A stretch of 64,000 bases of DNA from Bacillus badius NBRC 15713 (GTDB taxonomy: Bacteria > Bacillota > Bacilli > Bacillales > Domibacillaceae). A program made the position numbers and the translations under genes. Positions within the stretch are counted from its first letter, which is position 1; each line of letters opens with the position of its first letter. Location: positions 1 through 64,000 of the forward strand of contig NZ_BCVF01000005.1 in assembly GCF_001591605.1 (NCBI RefSeq). The letters run 5' to 3'. Positions 44,398-52,345 of this stretch are shown here, in pieces. Below the pieces are notes generated by a model that worked only from the letters and a program-made list of their open reading frames with translations, did no database searches and was not told where the DNA came from.

Positions 44398-44432
44398 TAT
44401 GCAAAATTGAATAATGTATGTTTAATTGAATA
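44398..44432. promoter_or_regulatory. Tandem upstream activator sites (dehydrogenase-patA operon)
   Basis: Two 16-bp palindrome-like units, TATGCAAAATTGAATA (44398-44413) and TATGTTTAATTGAATA (44417-44432), separated by 3 bp (19 bp centre to centre). The nearer one is centred about 93 bp upstream of the -24 element. The same paired layout occurs upstream of gdh and puuP. Confidence 0.75.
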
Positions 44433-44476
44433 AATCACCCATCTTCGCATAGTACTCATGCTCACCATAAAAAAAA

Positions 44477-44513
44477 CGTTCAAAAGCAAGCTTTCACTCA
44501 CTTTTGAATCGTT
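44477..44513 (+). repeat. 37-bp repeat, left copy
   Basis: Begins CGTTCAAAAGCAAGC and contains a TTCAAAAG / CTTTTGAA hairpin. It matches 45006-45042 at 33 of 37 positions in the same orientation. Confidence 0.8.
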
Positions 44514-44584
44514 CAGACTAGAGATACACTCATTGAAAATTGAAGTTTGTCCATAATCTTTTTTCATTTGCTTGTGAATAGAGG

Positions 44585-44670
44585 CTGTTGATTTCCATTC
44601 CAGGCGCTTCGCTTTCCGCAGGGCGGGCGGTGAGCCCGCTGGAGTCTGCGCGCCTTCCATTTCAATCAAC
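44585..44670. repeat. Bacillaceae-type dispersed intergenic repeat
   Basis: Starts GTTGATTTCC, contains CAGGCGCTTCGCTTTCCGC and a G/C-rich core, and ends AATCAAC (7-bp inverted ends 44587-44593 and 44664-44670). It resembles a repeat I know from intergenic regions of several Bacillaceae. Copy number here cannot be judged from one window. Confidence 0.55.
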
Positions 44671-44709
44671 AAAGCGGACACGTCAGGATAGTGGTACAAA
44701 ACGCTGGAG

Positions 44710-44904
44710 GTGAGAAAGAAGCTTTCGAAATACTCTCCCATCCAATGGGATCAAATAGATAGGAGCCCTCTAGGCCAGCTTGTACTAGGGAATCATCTGG
44801 TTCGCCAAATAGAGCACAGGTTGGACGATGTTAAAGGAACTGAAAAAATTGTCCATGCAGGCATGCTTACTTTCGCTCCAATGAACCTCAAGAAGATGGT
44901 CTGA
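44710..44904 (+). pseudogene. Internally deleted IS1182-family transposase remnant
   Basis: The 64-codon frame joins an N-terminal transposase piece (S-P-I-Q-W-D-Q-I-D-R-S-P-L-G-Q-L-V-L-G-N-H-L-V-R-Q-I-E) to a C-terminal piece (H-A-G-M-L-T-F-A-P-M-N-L-K-K-M). The whole catalytic middle is missing. A GGAGGTGAG ribosome binding site survives. It is a dead relic lying between the patA-operon activator sites and the sigma-54 activator gene. Confidence 0.65.
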
Positions 44905-44966
44905 ATCATCGACCCGGAGAGATCTATCTTTCTCTCAAATGACTTAAAAATCATCTAAAAAACGAA

Positions 44967-45000
44967 AACGGGTTCGGAATGATCTCATTCCGAACCCGTT
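44967..45000 (-). terminator. Terminator of the sigma-54 activator gene
   Basis: Perfect 16-bp arms AACGGGTTCGGAATGA / TCATTCCGAACCCGTT, followed leftward by TTCGTTTTTT. Confidence 0.9.
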
Positions 45001-45005
45001 TGAAC

Positions 45006-45042
45006 CGTTCAAAAGCAAGCATTCTCTCACTTTTGAACAGTT
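45006..45042 (+). repeat. 37-bp repeat, right copy
   Basis: Direct-orientation partner of 44477-44513, just beyond the stop codon of the sigma-54 activator. Its hairpin GTTCAAAAG / CTTTTGAAC may also help termination. Confidence 0.8.
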
Positions 45043-45046
45043 TCTA

Positions 45047-47176
45047 TTAATAAAGAGACGCTTCGTTTTCTGTTTTTCTGCTGCTCACAATCTTTTGGTA
45101 CTTGCGGCTGACAGATGATTGGCTGACTCCGAGTGCTTTAGCTGCTTTCGTTGTCGTTTTATACTGCTTCATTGCCAGAACAATCAGCTGCTCCTCCACA
45201 TCTTCCAGAGCTTCCTGAAGCGGCACGACTCTAGTAATGATTGGCCGTGCCTTTTTGAAATCATAACCAAGCGACAGGAATTGGCTGACAAACTCGGCGT
45301 CGATTGCCTGATCATCGGCAGAAACCACAAGCCGCTCGATGATGTTTTGCAGCTCACGCACATTTCCCGGCCAAGAATAGAACTCTAGCACATTGATGGC
45401 ATCAGGCGTTAAGTAAAAGCTTTTGTCGTACTTTTCGTTGAGCTGCTGAAGAAAATGAAAAGCCAGCACCGAAATGTCCTCGATTCGCTCCCGTAAAGGC
45501 GGGATATGAAGCGGGATAACATTCAGCCGGTAAAACAAATCTTCGCGGAAGGTGCCTTGCTCCACCATTTGTTCAAGTTTTTTATTGGTGGCCGCAATAA
45601 TTTGCACATCCACTTTTTCAGCAATGGTGCTGCCGACCGGAATGACCTCCTGCTCCTGCAGCACACGCAGCAGCTTCACTTGCAGATGAAGCGGCATTTC
45701 ACCGATCTCATCAAGGAAAAGCACCCCTTGGTCGGCCATTTTAAAATAGCCGTCTTTTCCTTCTTTATCTGCTCCCGTGAAAGCGCCTTTCTTGTAGCCG
45801 AACAACTCGCTTTCAAGCAGGTTTTCCGGAATAGCGCCGCAGTTTAACTTCAGGAACGGTTTATCTGAACGGCGGCCAAGCTGATGGATCGCCTGAGCGA
45901 TGACTTCTTTTCCGACTCCCGATTCACCGGTAATCAACACAGTGGAAGAAAATTCGGCAATTTTCTTCACCTGGAGAATAATTTTCTCCATTTTCGGACT
46001 GCGGTACATCAGCTTTTTCAAGGTGCGATCCTGATTCTTGAACGTATCGAGCTCTTTTTTATATTTCTCGGAAATCTTCTTCATTTCTTTTAATTCGTCT
46101 TTTAAGCGCGATGTTTCTGTAATATCTCGAGAAGCGATAATAATGCGGTCAATCTCTCCCTTATCATTAAAAACAGGATTGCCGACTGCCAGCACCTTTC
46201 TTCCGCTTCTCGCCTCCTGCACCACAGATACCTTTTTCTTCTTTTCCATCACGAGCCTTGTTACAGAAGGACTGAACATCCCTTTCTTCTCTAACTCAAG
46301 AAGACTTTTTCCTATCATATCTTTTAAATCCGTATCCCAAAATCCGCTAATGACGTTTTCACTGTAACGAATCAGTTCACCTTTGCTGTTAACAACGAGC
46401 AGTTCATCATAAATAGTGGATAAAATGGCGTTTAAATCGGTATTAAGATTTTTGATGTCTTCAATTTCCATTGCCATATCTTCAATGGTCGGAATATCCT
46501 GAACAACAATGAGCATGCCCTCAATTTTTTGATCTTGAGCTGAAATCGGGCAATAATCAAGCAAAACTCCCATCTCATCTGTCAGCTGCACTTGGTTCAG
46601 AATGGTTTTTCCGGTCGCGAATACGCTTTCGATTAGCTCCCTGTCAAAAATAGACTCAGCCGGTTTATTCATCACCTTTTCTGCCGTTGACTTGATCATT
46701 TTCAAACCAGCATCATTGCAGTTAATGATTTTCTTTTCCCGATCTACTACAAACATACCCATCGGAATAGAGGTAAGAAGTGTTTTAAATAAATTGACGC
46801 CGTGCTCTTCTTGTTTAAACAGCTCGGCTAGCAGCTCTTCCCGCTTTAAATAACCGCTGGGCGAACCTGTTTCATCATTAATGATGGTTAACGGCTCCCC
46901 AATTACCTGAAAAATAACAGGCAATGAAATAATTTTGTTTACGTGATAGACTTGTTCAATCGGAATGGACTGAGACAACAGCGTTTGGAAGGTCACTTTT
47001 CCTTTATGAGCCAGACGGTTGCTCTTTAAATGAACATAAGAAATAAGCTTGCCCTTCTCGCTCATAAAGATAAATGGTTCTTTGATTGCACTGATGTCTA
47101 TGAAGTTGTCCTCCTCTTGATCTTCCACCGCAATGGAAACAAGCGGATTCAATTTGTTTTCATCAATCGTAAACAT
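45047..47176 (-). CDS. Sigma-54-dependent transcriptional activator (PAS-AAA+-Fis HTH)
   Basis: A 709-aa enhancer-binding protein: an N-terminal CBS-like region (about 1-115), two PAS domains (about 125-230 and 245-355), an AAA+ domain (about 388-620) with Walker A G-E-S-G-V-G-K-E (417-424) and the sigma-54 contact loop G-A-F-T-G-A (464-469), and a C-terminal Fis-type HTH (about 660-700, T-K-A-A-K-A-L-G-V-S-Q-S-S-V-S-R). It resembles RocR/BkdR-type activators. Lying among three sigma-54 promoters that share paired 16-bp upstream sites, it is the obvious candidate to bind them. The effector is unknown; a diamine, aminovalerate or glutarate-related molecule is plausible. Single gene with terminators on both sides. 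Confidence 0.9.
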   Translation of the reverse strand: MFTIDENKLNPLVSIAVEDQEEDNFIDISAIKEPFIFMSEKGKLISYVHLKSNRLAHKGKVTFQTLLSQSIPIEQVYHVNKIISLPVIFQVIGEPLTIINDETGSPSGYLKREELLAELFKQEEHGVNLFKTLLTSIPMGMFVVDREKKIINCNDAGLKMIKSTAEKVMNKPAESIFDRELIESVFATGKTILNQVQLTDEMGVLLDYCPISAQDQKIEGMLIVVQDIPTIEDMAMEIEDIKNLNTDLNAILSTIYDELLVVNSKGELIRYSENVISGFWDTDLKDMIGKSLLELEKKGMFSPSVTRLVMEKKKKVSVVQEARSGRKVLAVGNPVFNDKGEIDRIIIASRDITETSRLKDELKEMKKISEKYKKELDTFKNQDRTLKKLMYRSPKMEKIILQVKKIAEFSSTVLITGESGVGKEVIAQAIHQLGRRSDKPFLKLNCGAIPENLLESELFGYKKGAFTGADKEGKDGYFKMADQGVLFLDEIGEMPLHLQVKLLRVLQEQEVIPVGSTIAEKVDVQIIAATNKKLEQMVEQGTFREDLFYRLNVIPLHIPPLRERIEDISVLAFHFLQQLNEKYDKSFYLTPDAINVLEFYSWPGNVRELQNIIERLVVSADDQAIDAEFVSQFLSLGYDFKKARPIITRVVPLQEALEDVEEQLIVLAMKQYKTTTKAAKALGVSQSSVSRKYQKIVSSRKTENEASLY

Positions 47177-47244
47177 GTTCGATCCCCCTCTCAGCTGTCC
47201 CCTTTCTATTATTTTAACAAACTTTTTACAGAATAATAGAAAAA

Positions 47245-47269
47245 GAAGATGGAAACACCATCTTCCTCC
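47245..47269 (-). terminator. Terminator of the 82-aa gene
   Basis: GAAGATGG / CCATCTTC stem followed leftward by TTTTTCTATT. Confidence 0.8.
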
Positions 47270-47281
47270 GTTGCTTATTGA

Positions 47282-47530
47282 TCAATCACAAGCGCTTACT
47301 ACCAGTTCTTCTTTCACATAGGCGAGTACCATGCCGGGAATGACCTTGTCTCCTTCTTGGACTTCCAGCGACTGGATTTCTCCGCTGACGCCCACTTTCA
47401 CTGGCAGCAATTCGCCGTGCTCATCTCTAATTAAAAACAGCGGCTCCCATTCATAAATTCTGATGCTTTCTTGTACGAGAACTTGCTGAACAACTCCGTT
47501 ATATGGGCTTGTAATCAATTCTTCAAACAA
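47282..47530 (-). CDS. Small biotinyl/lipoyl-domain-like protein lacking the modification lysine
   Basis: An 82-aa protein made of one barrel-sandwich hybrid fold: I-T-S-P-Y-N-G-V-V-Q-Q-V-L-V near the start and G-V-S-G-E-I-Q-S-L-E-V-Q-E-G-D-K-V-I-P-G-M-V-L-A-Y-V near the end, as in biotin carrier domains. The central hairpin, where carriers have M-K-M, reads I-R-D-E-H-G-E, so it has no modifiable Lys there and may be a degenerate carrier, a binding module or part of a complex. TTG start 47530 with AGGAG 10 nt upstream. It lies between the sigma-54 activator and glutamate dehydrogenase genes. Confidence 0.7.
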   Translation of the reverse strand: MFEELITSPYNGVVQQVLVQESIRIYEWEPLFLIRDEHGELLPVKVGVSGEIQSLEVQEGDKVIPGMVLAYVKEELVVSACD

Positions 47531-47582
47531 TGGTACTCATCTCCTTTTCTTTCAAGCTATAGTAATGGCCGTGTCGTCATTC

Positions 47583-47598
47583 AGCGCCTTCCCTGCCA
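47583..47598 (-). promoter_or_regulatory. Weak sigma-54-like sequence before the 82-aa gene
   Basis: TTGGCAGGGAAGGCGC on the coding strand keeps GG and GC at the right spacing but lacks the TT before GC. I see no paired upstream sites nearby. Tentative. Confidence 0.25.
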
Positions 47599-47667
47599 AG
47601 CCCTGAAAATTCATGAGCGAAAAAAGAAGCAACATCCACAGGCCTATTCAGCAGATCCTTCCTTGCC

Positions 47668-47820
47668 CTAAACAGGCAGCCGCTGCTGCATGTTTATTTT
47701 GCCCTCCCCGGATTCGATCAGTTGGTGTTCCGCAGGCAGTTTTTCCCATTTGTTCTGCCTTCTGCTAATGATTTCCCGATCATTTTGCCTACCTGAACGG
47801 AACTCGCCTGATCCAACCAC
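47668..47820 (-). CDS. Possible small protein, 50 aa
   Basis: An open frame from GTG 47820 (AGGGG 5 nt upstream), product (M)VGSGEFRSGRQNDREI... ending N-M-Q-Q-R-L-P-V. It is hydrophilic and of no recognised family. It sits between gdh and the 82-aa gene in the same orientation. It could be real, a decayed fragment or chance. Confidence 0.25.
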   Translation of the reverse strand: MVGSGEFRSGRQNDREIISRRQNKWEKLPAEHQLIESGEGKINMQQRLPV

Positions 47821-47854
47821 CTCATCCCCTATACTTGTTTTATAGCTGGCTCAT

Positions 47855-49153
47855 TTATGAAAGATTAATCCAGCCGCGCAATCCGGAAGCTTCAGCAATC
47901 TTGCGGATTCCTTCGACGTAAGCCGCTGTTTTCATATTTATTCCAAACTGTTCAGCGGTATTCTGAACGTTTAAGAAGCTGGCATGAATTTTTTCTTGCA
48001 GCCGCTCTTCCACTTGTTCTTTCGTCCAATAATACCCTTGGTTGTTCTGGCACCATTCAAAATAAGAAACAATCACGCCGCCGGAGTTGGCAAGAATATC
48101 TGGGACGACCAAGATTCCGCGCTCATCCAGCTTTTGGATCGCTTCTCGCGTTGTTGGTCCATTGGCAGCTTCAACGATAAACTTACATTTCAATTGATCG
48201 GCATTTTCGGTCGTGATGACTCCGCCAACCGCTGCCGGAATCAGCACATCACATTCCTGCTCGATCAGCTCTTCATTTGTAATGACGTTTTCAAACAAGC
48301 CAGTGACAATTCCGAATGAGTCGCGGCGTCCAAGCAAGTCAGGAATATCCAGTCCTTCAGGATCATAAATCGCACCGAGGGCATCTGAAATACCGACTAC
48401 TTTTACCCCTAATTCATGCAAGTAGTAGGCAAGGTAGCCGCCAACGTTGCCAAACCCCTGCACAATGACTCTCATTCCTTCCAAAGGCATGTTCTTTAAC
48501 TCGCTGACCATCTGCAATGTATATAAGACACCTTTAGAAGTGGCCGTTTCGCGCCCTTCAGAGCCCCCCAGAACAAGCGGCTTTCCAGTAATAAATCCTG
48601 GCGAATCAAATTCTCTAATATGATCATACTCATCGAGCATCCACGCCATAATTTGAGAATTCGTATACATATCCGGCGCCGGAATATCTTTCGTTGGGCC
48701 GACAAGTTGACTGACCGCCCGGACATAGCCGCGGCTTAAACGCTCCAGTTCATTCATGCTCATGCTTCTCGGTTCGCAAATGATGCCGCCTTTAGCTCCG
48801 CCATAAGGAATGCCCGTAATGCCGCACTTTAAGCTCATCCAGCCAGCGAGCGCTTTCACTTCATCAGCTGTGACATCCGGATGAAAGCGAATGCCGCCTT
48901 TTGTTGGACCGTTCGCATCGTTGTGCTGGGCACGGTAGCCTTTAAAGACTTGTGTTTGGCCATTATCCATTTTGACAGGGATATTGACCTCTAAAAATCT
49001 CATCGGCTCTTTTAGGAATTCATATACTTCATCAGAGTAACCAAGAATCTCTACCGCTTCTTTTAAAATGGATTGAAATTCTTCTTGCGGATTATCCTTA
49101 TGATGTTGTCCTGTTGTTTTCTCAGTCTCTGTTGCTTGTACATTGGTACTCAA
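47855..49153 (-). CDS. Glutamate dehydrogenase (RocG/GudB type)
   Basis: A 432-aa NAD-type hexameric glutamate dehydrogenase: K-G-G-I-R-F-H-P-D, catalytic Lys region G-I-P-Y-G-G-A-K-G-G-I, D-I-P-A-P-D-M-Y-T, and a Rossmann V-Q-G-F-G-N-V-G. It interconverts glutamate and 2-oxoglutarate plus ammonium. In this region it can remove the amino nitrogen collected by PatA-type transamination and handle the 2-oxoglutarate made from glutarate. I choose TTG 49153 (M-S-T-N-V-Q-A-T) with GAGGTG 7 nt upstream; the upstream ATG overlaps that ribosome binding site. It is driven by a sigma-54 promoter, as rocG is in B. subtilis. Confidence 0.92.
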   Translation of the reverse strand: MSTNVQATETEKTTGQHHKDNPQEEFQSILKEAVEILGYSDEVYEFLKEPMRFLEVNIPVKMDNGQTQVFKGYRAQHNDANGPTKGGIRFHPDVTADEVKALAGWMSLKCGITGIPYGGAKGGIICEPRSMSMNELERLSRGYVRAVSQLVGPTKDIPAPDMYTNSQIMAWMLDEYDHIREFDSPGFITGKPLVLGGSEGRETATSKGVLYTLQMVSELKNMPLEGMRVIVQGFGNVGGYLAYYLHELGVKVVGISDALGAIYDPEGLDIPDLLGRRDSFGIVTGLFENVITNEELIEQECDVLIPAAVGGVITTENADQLKCKFIVEAANGPTTREAIQKLDERGILVVPDILANSGGVIVSYFEWCQNNQGYYWTKEQVEERLQEKIHASFLNVQNTAEQFGINMKTAAYVEGIRKIAEASGLRGWINLS

Positions 49154-49191
49154 TTCATCACACCTCATTTTTGTTTATTGCTTTATATAGA

Positions 49192-49208
49192 AGCAATTTC
49201 CGTGCCAA
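49192..49208 (-). promoter_or_regulatory. Sigma-54 promoter of glutamate dehydrogenase
   Basis: TTGGCACGGAAATTGCT on the coding strand, a full -24/-12 match, 39 bp before the start codon. Confidence 0.93.
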
Positions 49209-49292
49209 AGCTTCAAAAAATTCAAAAATTTGTTTTGTACATGGCAGACGGGCTTCTCGCCGCTTTCCATTTCCTTTTCCTGACACTGTAGT

Positions 49293-49327
49293 TATGCTCG
49301 ATTGCATAGCCTATTATTTTTCGCATA
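49293..49327. promoter_or_regulatory. Tandem upstream activator sites (gdh)
   Basis: TATGCTCGATTGCATA (49293-49308) and TATTATTTTTCGCATA (49312-49327), 3 bp apart, 19 bp centre to centre. The nearer is centred about 95 bp upstream of the -24 element, almost the same as in the patA operon. Confidence 0.75.
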
Positions 49328-49396
49328 AGCCGGATAGCCTCACACGGCGGAGCTCCTCTCTTTTCAACCTGCAGTTCCTGACATCGCCTCATAAAA

Positions 49397-49444
49397 AAAG
49401 CCGGATGAACCAGCGACTCTCCTGTCGCCAGCCCTTCCGGCTTT
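49397..49444 (-). terminator. Terminator of the PuuP-like gene
   Basis: AAAGCCGG / CCGGCTTT outer stem, inner CAGCGAC / GTCGCCAG stem, and a leftward TTTTTTT run. Confidence 0.88.
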
Positions 49445-49456
49445 GCTATCTGCAGT

Positions 49457-50806
49457 TTATAATTCGTGCACTTCTTCCATATGCATCTGCGGAACAGGTG
49501 AACGGAACCAGTTTGTAATATACATTAAGTACAGGATTCCGATGGCTGACCAGATGATTCCGAGAATCAGTGAATGAATATTTAAATTCACCCATAGGAT
49601 CATGACGATGCCGGCCCCAATAAGCGGGAAGACTAAATAGTTAATGAAATCCTTGATATTTTTATACCTTTTCATTTTAATCACATAGTGAGAAATAACT
49701 GCTAGGTTAACAAACGTAAAGGCAATGAGCGCCCCGAAATTAATTAAAGAAGTAGCTGTTTCTAAATCAAGGAAAATAGCAATCAGCGAAACGAAGCCAA
49801 CCAATACCACGTTCAGTGCTGGAGTCCTCCATTTCGGATGGATATATCCAAAAAACTTGGCAGGAATCACGTTATCCCGTCCCATGACGTACAGGAGCCG
49901 GGAAACGCTTGTGTGAGAAGCAAGCCCTGAAGCAAGTGTGCCTGTCAGTGTTCCCGCTAAGAAAAATGCCTGGAATAACTTCCCGCCTACAAATAAAGCG
50001 ATTTCAGGAGAAGCTGCCTCAGGATCGGAAAAACGGGACACATCCGGAAAATACATTTGCGTAAAGTAAGAAACCGTAATGAACAGGACACCCCCGACAA
50101 GTGCCGTTAAGAAAATGGCCCTTGGAATGGTCTTGACGGCATCAGGCGTCTCTTCTGATAAAGTCGTCACCGCATCAAAGCCAAGGAAGGAGAAGCATAA
50201 AACGGTGGCTCCTGCGACCAGTGCGTCCATGGACATCCCTTCTTCTGCAAACGGAACGAGCGAAAAGACTGTGCCGGCTCCTTCCCCGCTGCCAAGTCCT
50301 TTAACAACAAGTACAACAAACACAATAATGACCAGAAACTGAAAGAATACAAGAAAGTTATTAAAATTAGCTGCCAGATTTACACTGAACAAATTGGCAA
50401 TGGTCACAACCGCCACAAAACCGACGACCCAGACCCAGCCGGGCACTTCCGGAAATAGTGCTGATAAATAAATTTTCGACAAAAGCGCATTGACCATTGG
50501 CAAGAACAAATAATCAAGCAATGAGGCCCATCCAACGAAAAATCCAAGTTTTTTGCTAATCGTTTTTTGTGTATACGTATAGGCCGAGCCGGCTACCGGA
50601 TAAACTCTTACCATTTTCCCGTAGCTGGCTGCTGTAAATAACATCCCAACTAACGCAATCACATAAGAAGCAGGTACGTGCCCTCCCGTCTCGTGCGATA
50701 CAATCCCAAATGTATCAAATGCCACCATTGGCGTCATGTAGCCGACACCCAGCATGACAATCGCCCATAAACCTAAAGATCTTTTCAATTGAACGTTTTC
50801 CTGCAT
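49457..50806 (-). CDS. puuP: Putrescine importer (PuuP-like APC permease)
   Basis: A 449-aa amino acid-polyamine-organocation permease with twelve predicted helices. It matches E. coli PuuP in long blocks: [44 protein letters not shown] and [10 protein letters not shown]. PuuP is a proton-driven putrescine importer; cadaverine or another diamine is possible here. Expressed from a sigma-54-like promoter with paired activator sites, so it belongs with the PatA operon and gdh. Confidence 0.87.
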   Translation of the reverse strand: MQENVQLKRSLGLWAIVMLGVGYMTPMVAFDTFGIVSHETGGHVPASYVIALVGMLFTAASYGKMVRVYPVAGSAYTYTQKTISKKLGFFVGWASLLDYLFLPMVNALLSKIYLSALFPEVPGWVWVVGFVAVVTIANLFSVNLAANFNNFLVFFQFLVIIVFVVLVVKGLGSGEGAGTVFSLVPFAEEGMSMDALVAGATVLCFSFLGFDAVTTLSEETPDAVKTIPRAIFLTALVGGVLFITVSYFTQMYFPDVSRFSDPEAASPEIALFVGGKLFQAFFLAGTLTGTLASGLASHTSVSRLLYVMGRDNVIPAKFFGYIHPKWRTPALNVVLVGFVSLIAIFLDLETATSLINFGALIAFTFVNLAVISHYVIKMKRYKNIKDFINYLVFPLIGAGIVMILWVNLNIHSLILGIIWSAIGILYLMYITNWFRSPVPQMHMEEVHEL

Positions 50807-50860
50807 ATATCATTCCTCCTGTTTGTAACCGCTTAAAATGTTAATTATTAAAATATTCAT

Positions 50861-50876
50861 ACAAGTTCCGTGCCAA
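50861..50876 (-). promoter_or_regulatory. Sigma-54 promoter of puuP
   Basis: TTGGCACGGAACTTGT on the coding strand. The -24 half is perfect; the -12 half ends GT instead of GC, so it may be a weaker promoter. It is 55 bp before the start codon. Confidence 0.8.
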
Positions 50877-50919
50877 AAATACAAAAAAGTGCAAAAACTT
50901 TCATATTTTTTCCCAAAAC

Positions 50920-50935
50920 AAAGAAAGCGGTTACC
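50920..50935. promoter_or_regulatory. cre-like sequence upstream of the puuP promoter
   Basis: AAGAAAGCGGTTACCG is a partial cre match about 45 bp upstream of the -24 element. CcpA influence is possible but weakly supported. Confidence 0.3.
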
Positions 50936-51044
50936 GACGGAGCTAACTGTCCGTTTGCTATTAACAGGAAAATAAATCATTTAGGAGATTAAAGCGATAA
51001 AAGGAAAATGTAAACTTTTTTTACTTTTTGATCCAGAATTTTTC

Positions 51045-51079
51045 TATTCACAAATGCATAATTCATTCCGTTTTACATA
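51045..51079. promoter_or_regulatory. Tandem upstream activator sites (puuP)
   Basis: TATTCACAAATGCATA (51045-51060) and CATTCCGTTTTACATA (51064-51079), again 3 bp apart and 19 bp centre to centre; the reverse complements read TATGC-N6-GAATA and TATGT-N6-GAATG. The nearer site is about 179 bp upstream of the -24 element. Confidence 0.7.
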
Positions 51080-51144
51080 GCGATGTTTTTTCCAAATAAC
51101 AAAAAAGAAGATGCAGGATGTTCCTGCATCTTCATGTCTTTTAT

Positions 51145-52086
51145 TTAAATTTCAGCAAATCTTCCGCGTTGGCGAAGAAGTTCGCGATTTAATTCAGGAT
51201 TTACTTCGAATGCTGCACGGCCATGCAGCCAGAACAAGTTGTTCAGCATAACAAGGTCGCCTACTGGAAGTTTTAGCTCAATAACACTTTCATCACTTTC
51301 CATGGAATCCGAAAGTTCTTTCAGATACTTCGCTTCTTCAATAGTATCCGGATAAACGAACTGATCGATATAGCAGATGCAAGGCGCATTGTTATCATTA
51401 AAGAAAGTCGCGCGCTGCACTTCCTGGCCAACATTTTTGCTGTTTGGCGCTTTGTAAGTAAATTTATGAGTAGCTAATGAATGAGTAGAGAACTTTTCAA
51501 GCTCTTTCCAGTCATCCAAGTGAAGCAAACGAGATTCGCCGCCTACCGCATTTTCTTCCTTCATTTTCATCATTAACAGCCAGTCAGTCGGCTCGTCAAC
51601 AAACGTTCCATCTGTATGGAGTGTAAATAAGCGGTACGCTTGACGAAGGTAAGAATCACTGTTGTCTGTATGGGCTACTGTAAATCGTGCATAATATTTG
51701 CCTGTCATTGCATCAAAGTTCGGCGTTCCAACCAGGTGAGTCAGCGCCGTAGAGAAAATAACGTAGTCATCCGTATCTAATGTTTCTCCTTGAAGACCGA
51801 TTGTAAAGCCGCCTGTTTCCCGGTCATGGACGATGCCTCTTAAAATATCCTGGAACTCTTTTCCTGTCAGCTGCAATAAGTAGTCAGCAACAATGCGTCT
51901 TGCATAAGGCGTGTACTCTAAATGCTGGACAGAAACGCTTTCCTCTTTGATTTTCGCCAAAAATTCTCTGATCACTTGCGGGCTTAACTCAATGTGGTAT
52001 AGACGATCGCTTTGCGGATGCGCCTTCACCTCATAATTTGCTGTTTTTTGAACAAATTTTTTGCTTTTCGTTTCTAAAGTACTCAT
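51145..52086 (-). CDS. glaH: Glutarate 2-hydroxylase GlaH (CsiD)
   Basis: A 313-aa Fe(II)/2-oxoglutarate-dependent dioxygenase of the CsiD family. It hydroxylates glutarate to L-2-hydroxyglutarate, giving succinate and CO2. The iron triad is visible as H-T-D in F-T-L-H-T-D-G-T-F and the distal His in F-W-L-H-G-R-A-A-F, followed by the 2-oxoglutarate Arg in L-L-R-Q-R-G-R-F. ATG 52086 is preceded by GGAGG. The first of the glutarate-branch enzymes with LhgO. It has its own sigma-A promoter and a leader with an intrinsic terminator. Confidence 0.9.
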   Translation of the reverse strand: MSTLETKSKKFVQKTANYEVKAHPQSDRLYHIELSPQVIREFLAKIKEESVSVQHLEYTPYARRIVADYLLQLTGKEFQDILRGIVHDRETGGFTIGLQGETLDTDDYVIFSTALTHLVGTPNFDAMTGKYYARFTVAHTDNSDSYLRQAYRLFTLHTDGTFVDEPTDWLLMMKMKEENAVGGESRLLHLDDWKELEKFSTHSLATHKFTYKAPNSKNVGQEVQRATFFNDNNAPCICYIDQFVYPDTIEEAKYLKELSDSMESDESVIELKLPVGDLVMLNNLFWLHGRAAFEVNPELNRELLRQRGRFAEI

Positions 52087-52143
52087 AATTTCATTCCTCC
52101 TGCTATTTTTAATTATAATGAGTGTGTTGTTTAGCCGGAAAAA

Positions 52144-52190
52144 TAAAAAAGCCAGTTTACACCCTTTGCGTCCAAGGATAGTAAACTGGC
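52144..52190 (-). terminator. Intrinsic terminator in the glaH leader
   Basis: Perfect 10-bp arms GCCAGTTTAC / GTAAACTGGC, followed leftward by TTTTTTATTTTT. It lies between the glaH promoter and the gene (58 bp before ATG), so it could be an attenuator, or else end transcripts from the upstream DUF3870 gene. Confidence 0.85.
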
Positions 52191-52345
52191 CAATAATTAC
52201 TTCATTGCTCCATGGAAATGGAGTCACAGTAAATATTTCAGTTTGTTATTTTATTTTCCAACTCAAACATTCGGTTTATAGTATTACTCACGTTTTTTGA
52301 AAAGGCTGTTTTCAAAAGGCGAGTATTTAATTCTAGGTTAATACT

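Noticed and set aside
44397-44741. 114-codon minus-strand frame
   Set aside because: It crosses the 37-bp repeat, the dispersed repeat and the transposase remnant, and has no ribosome binding site. Chance frame.
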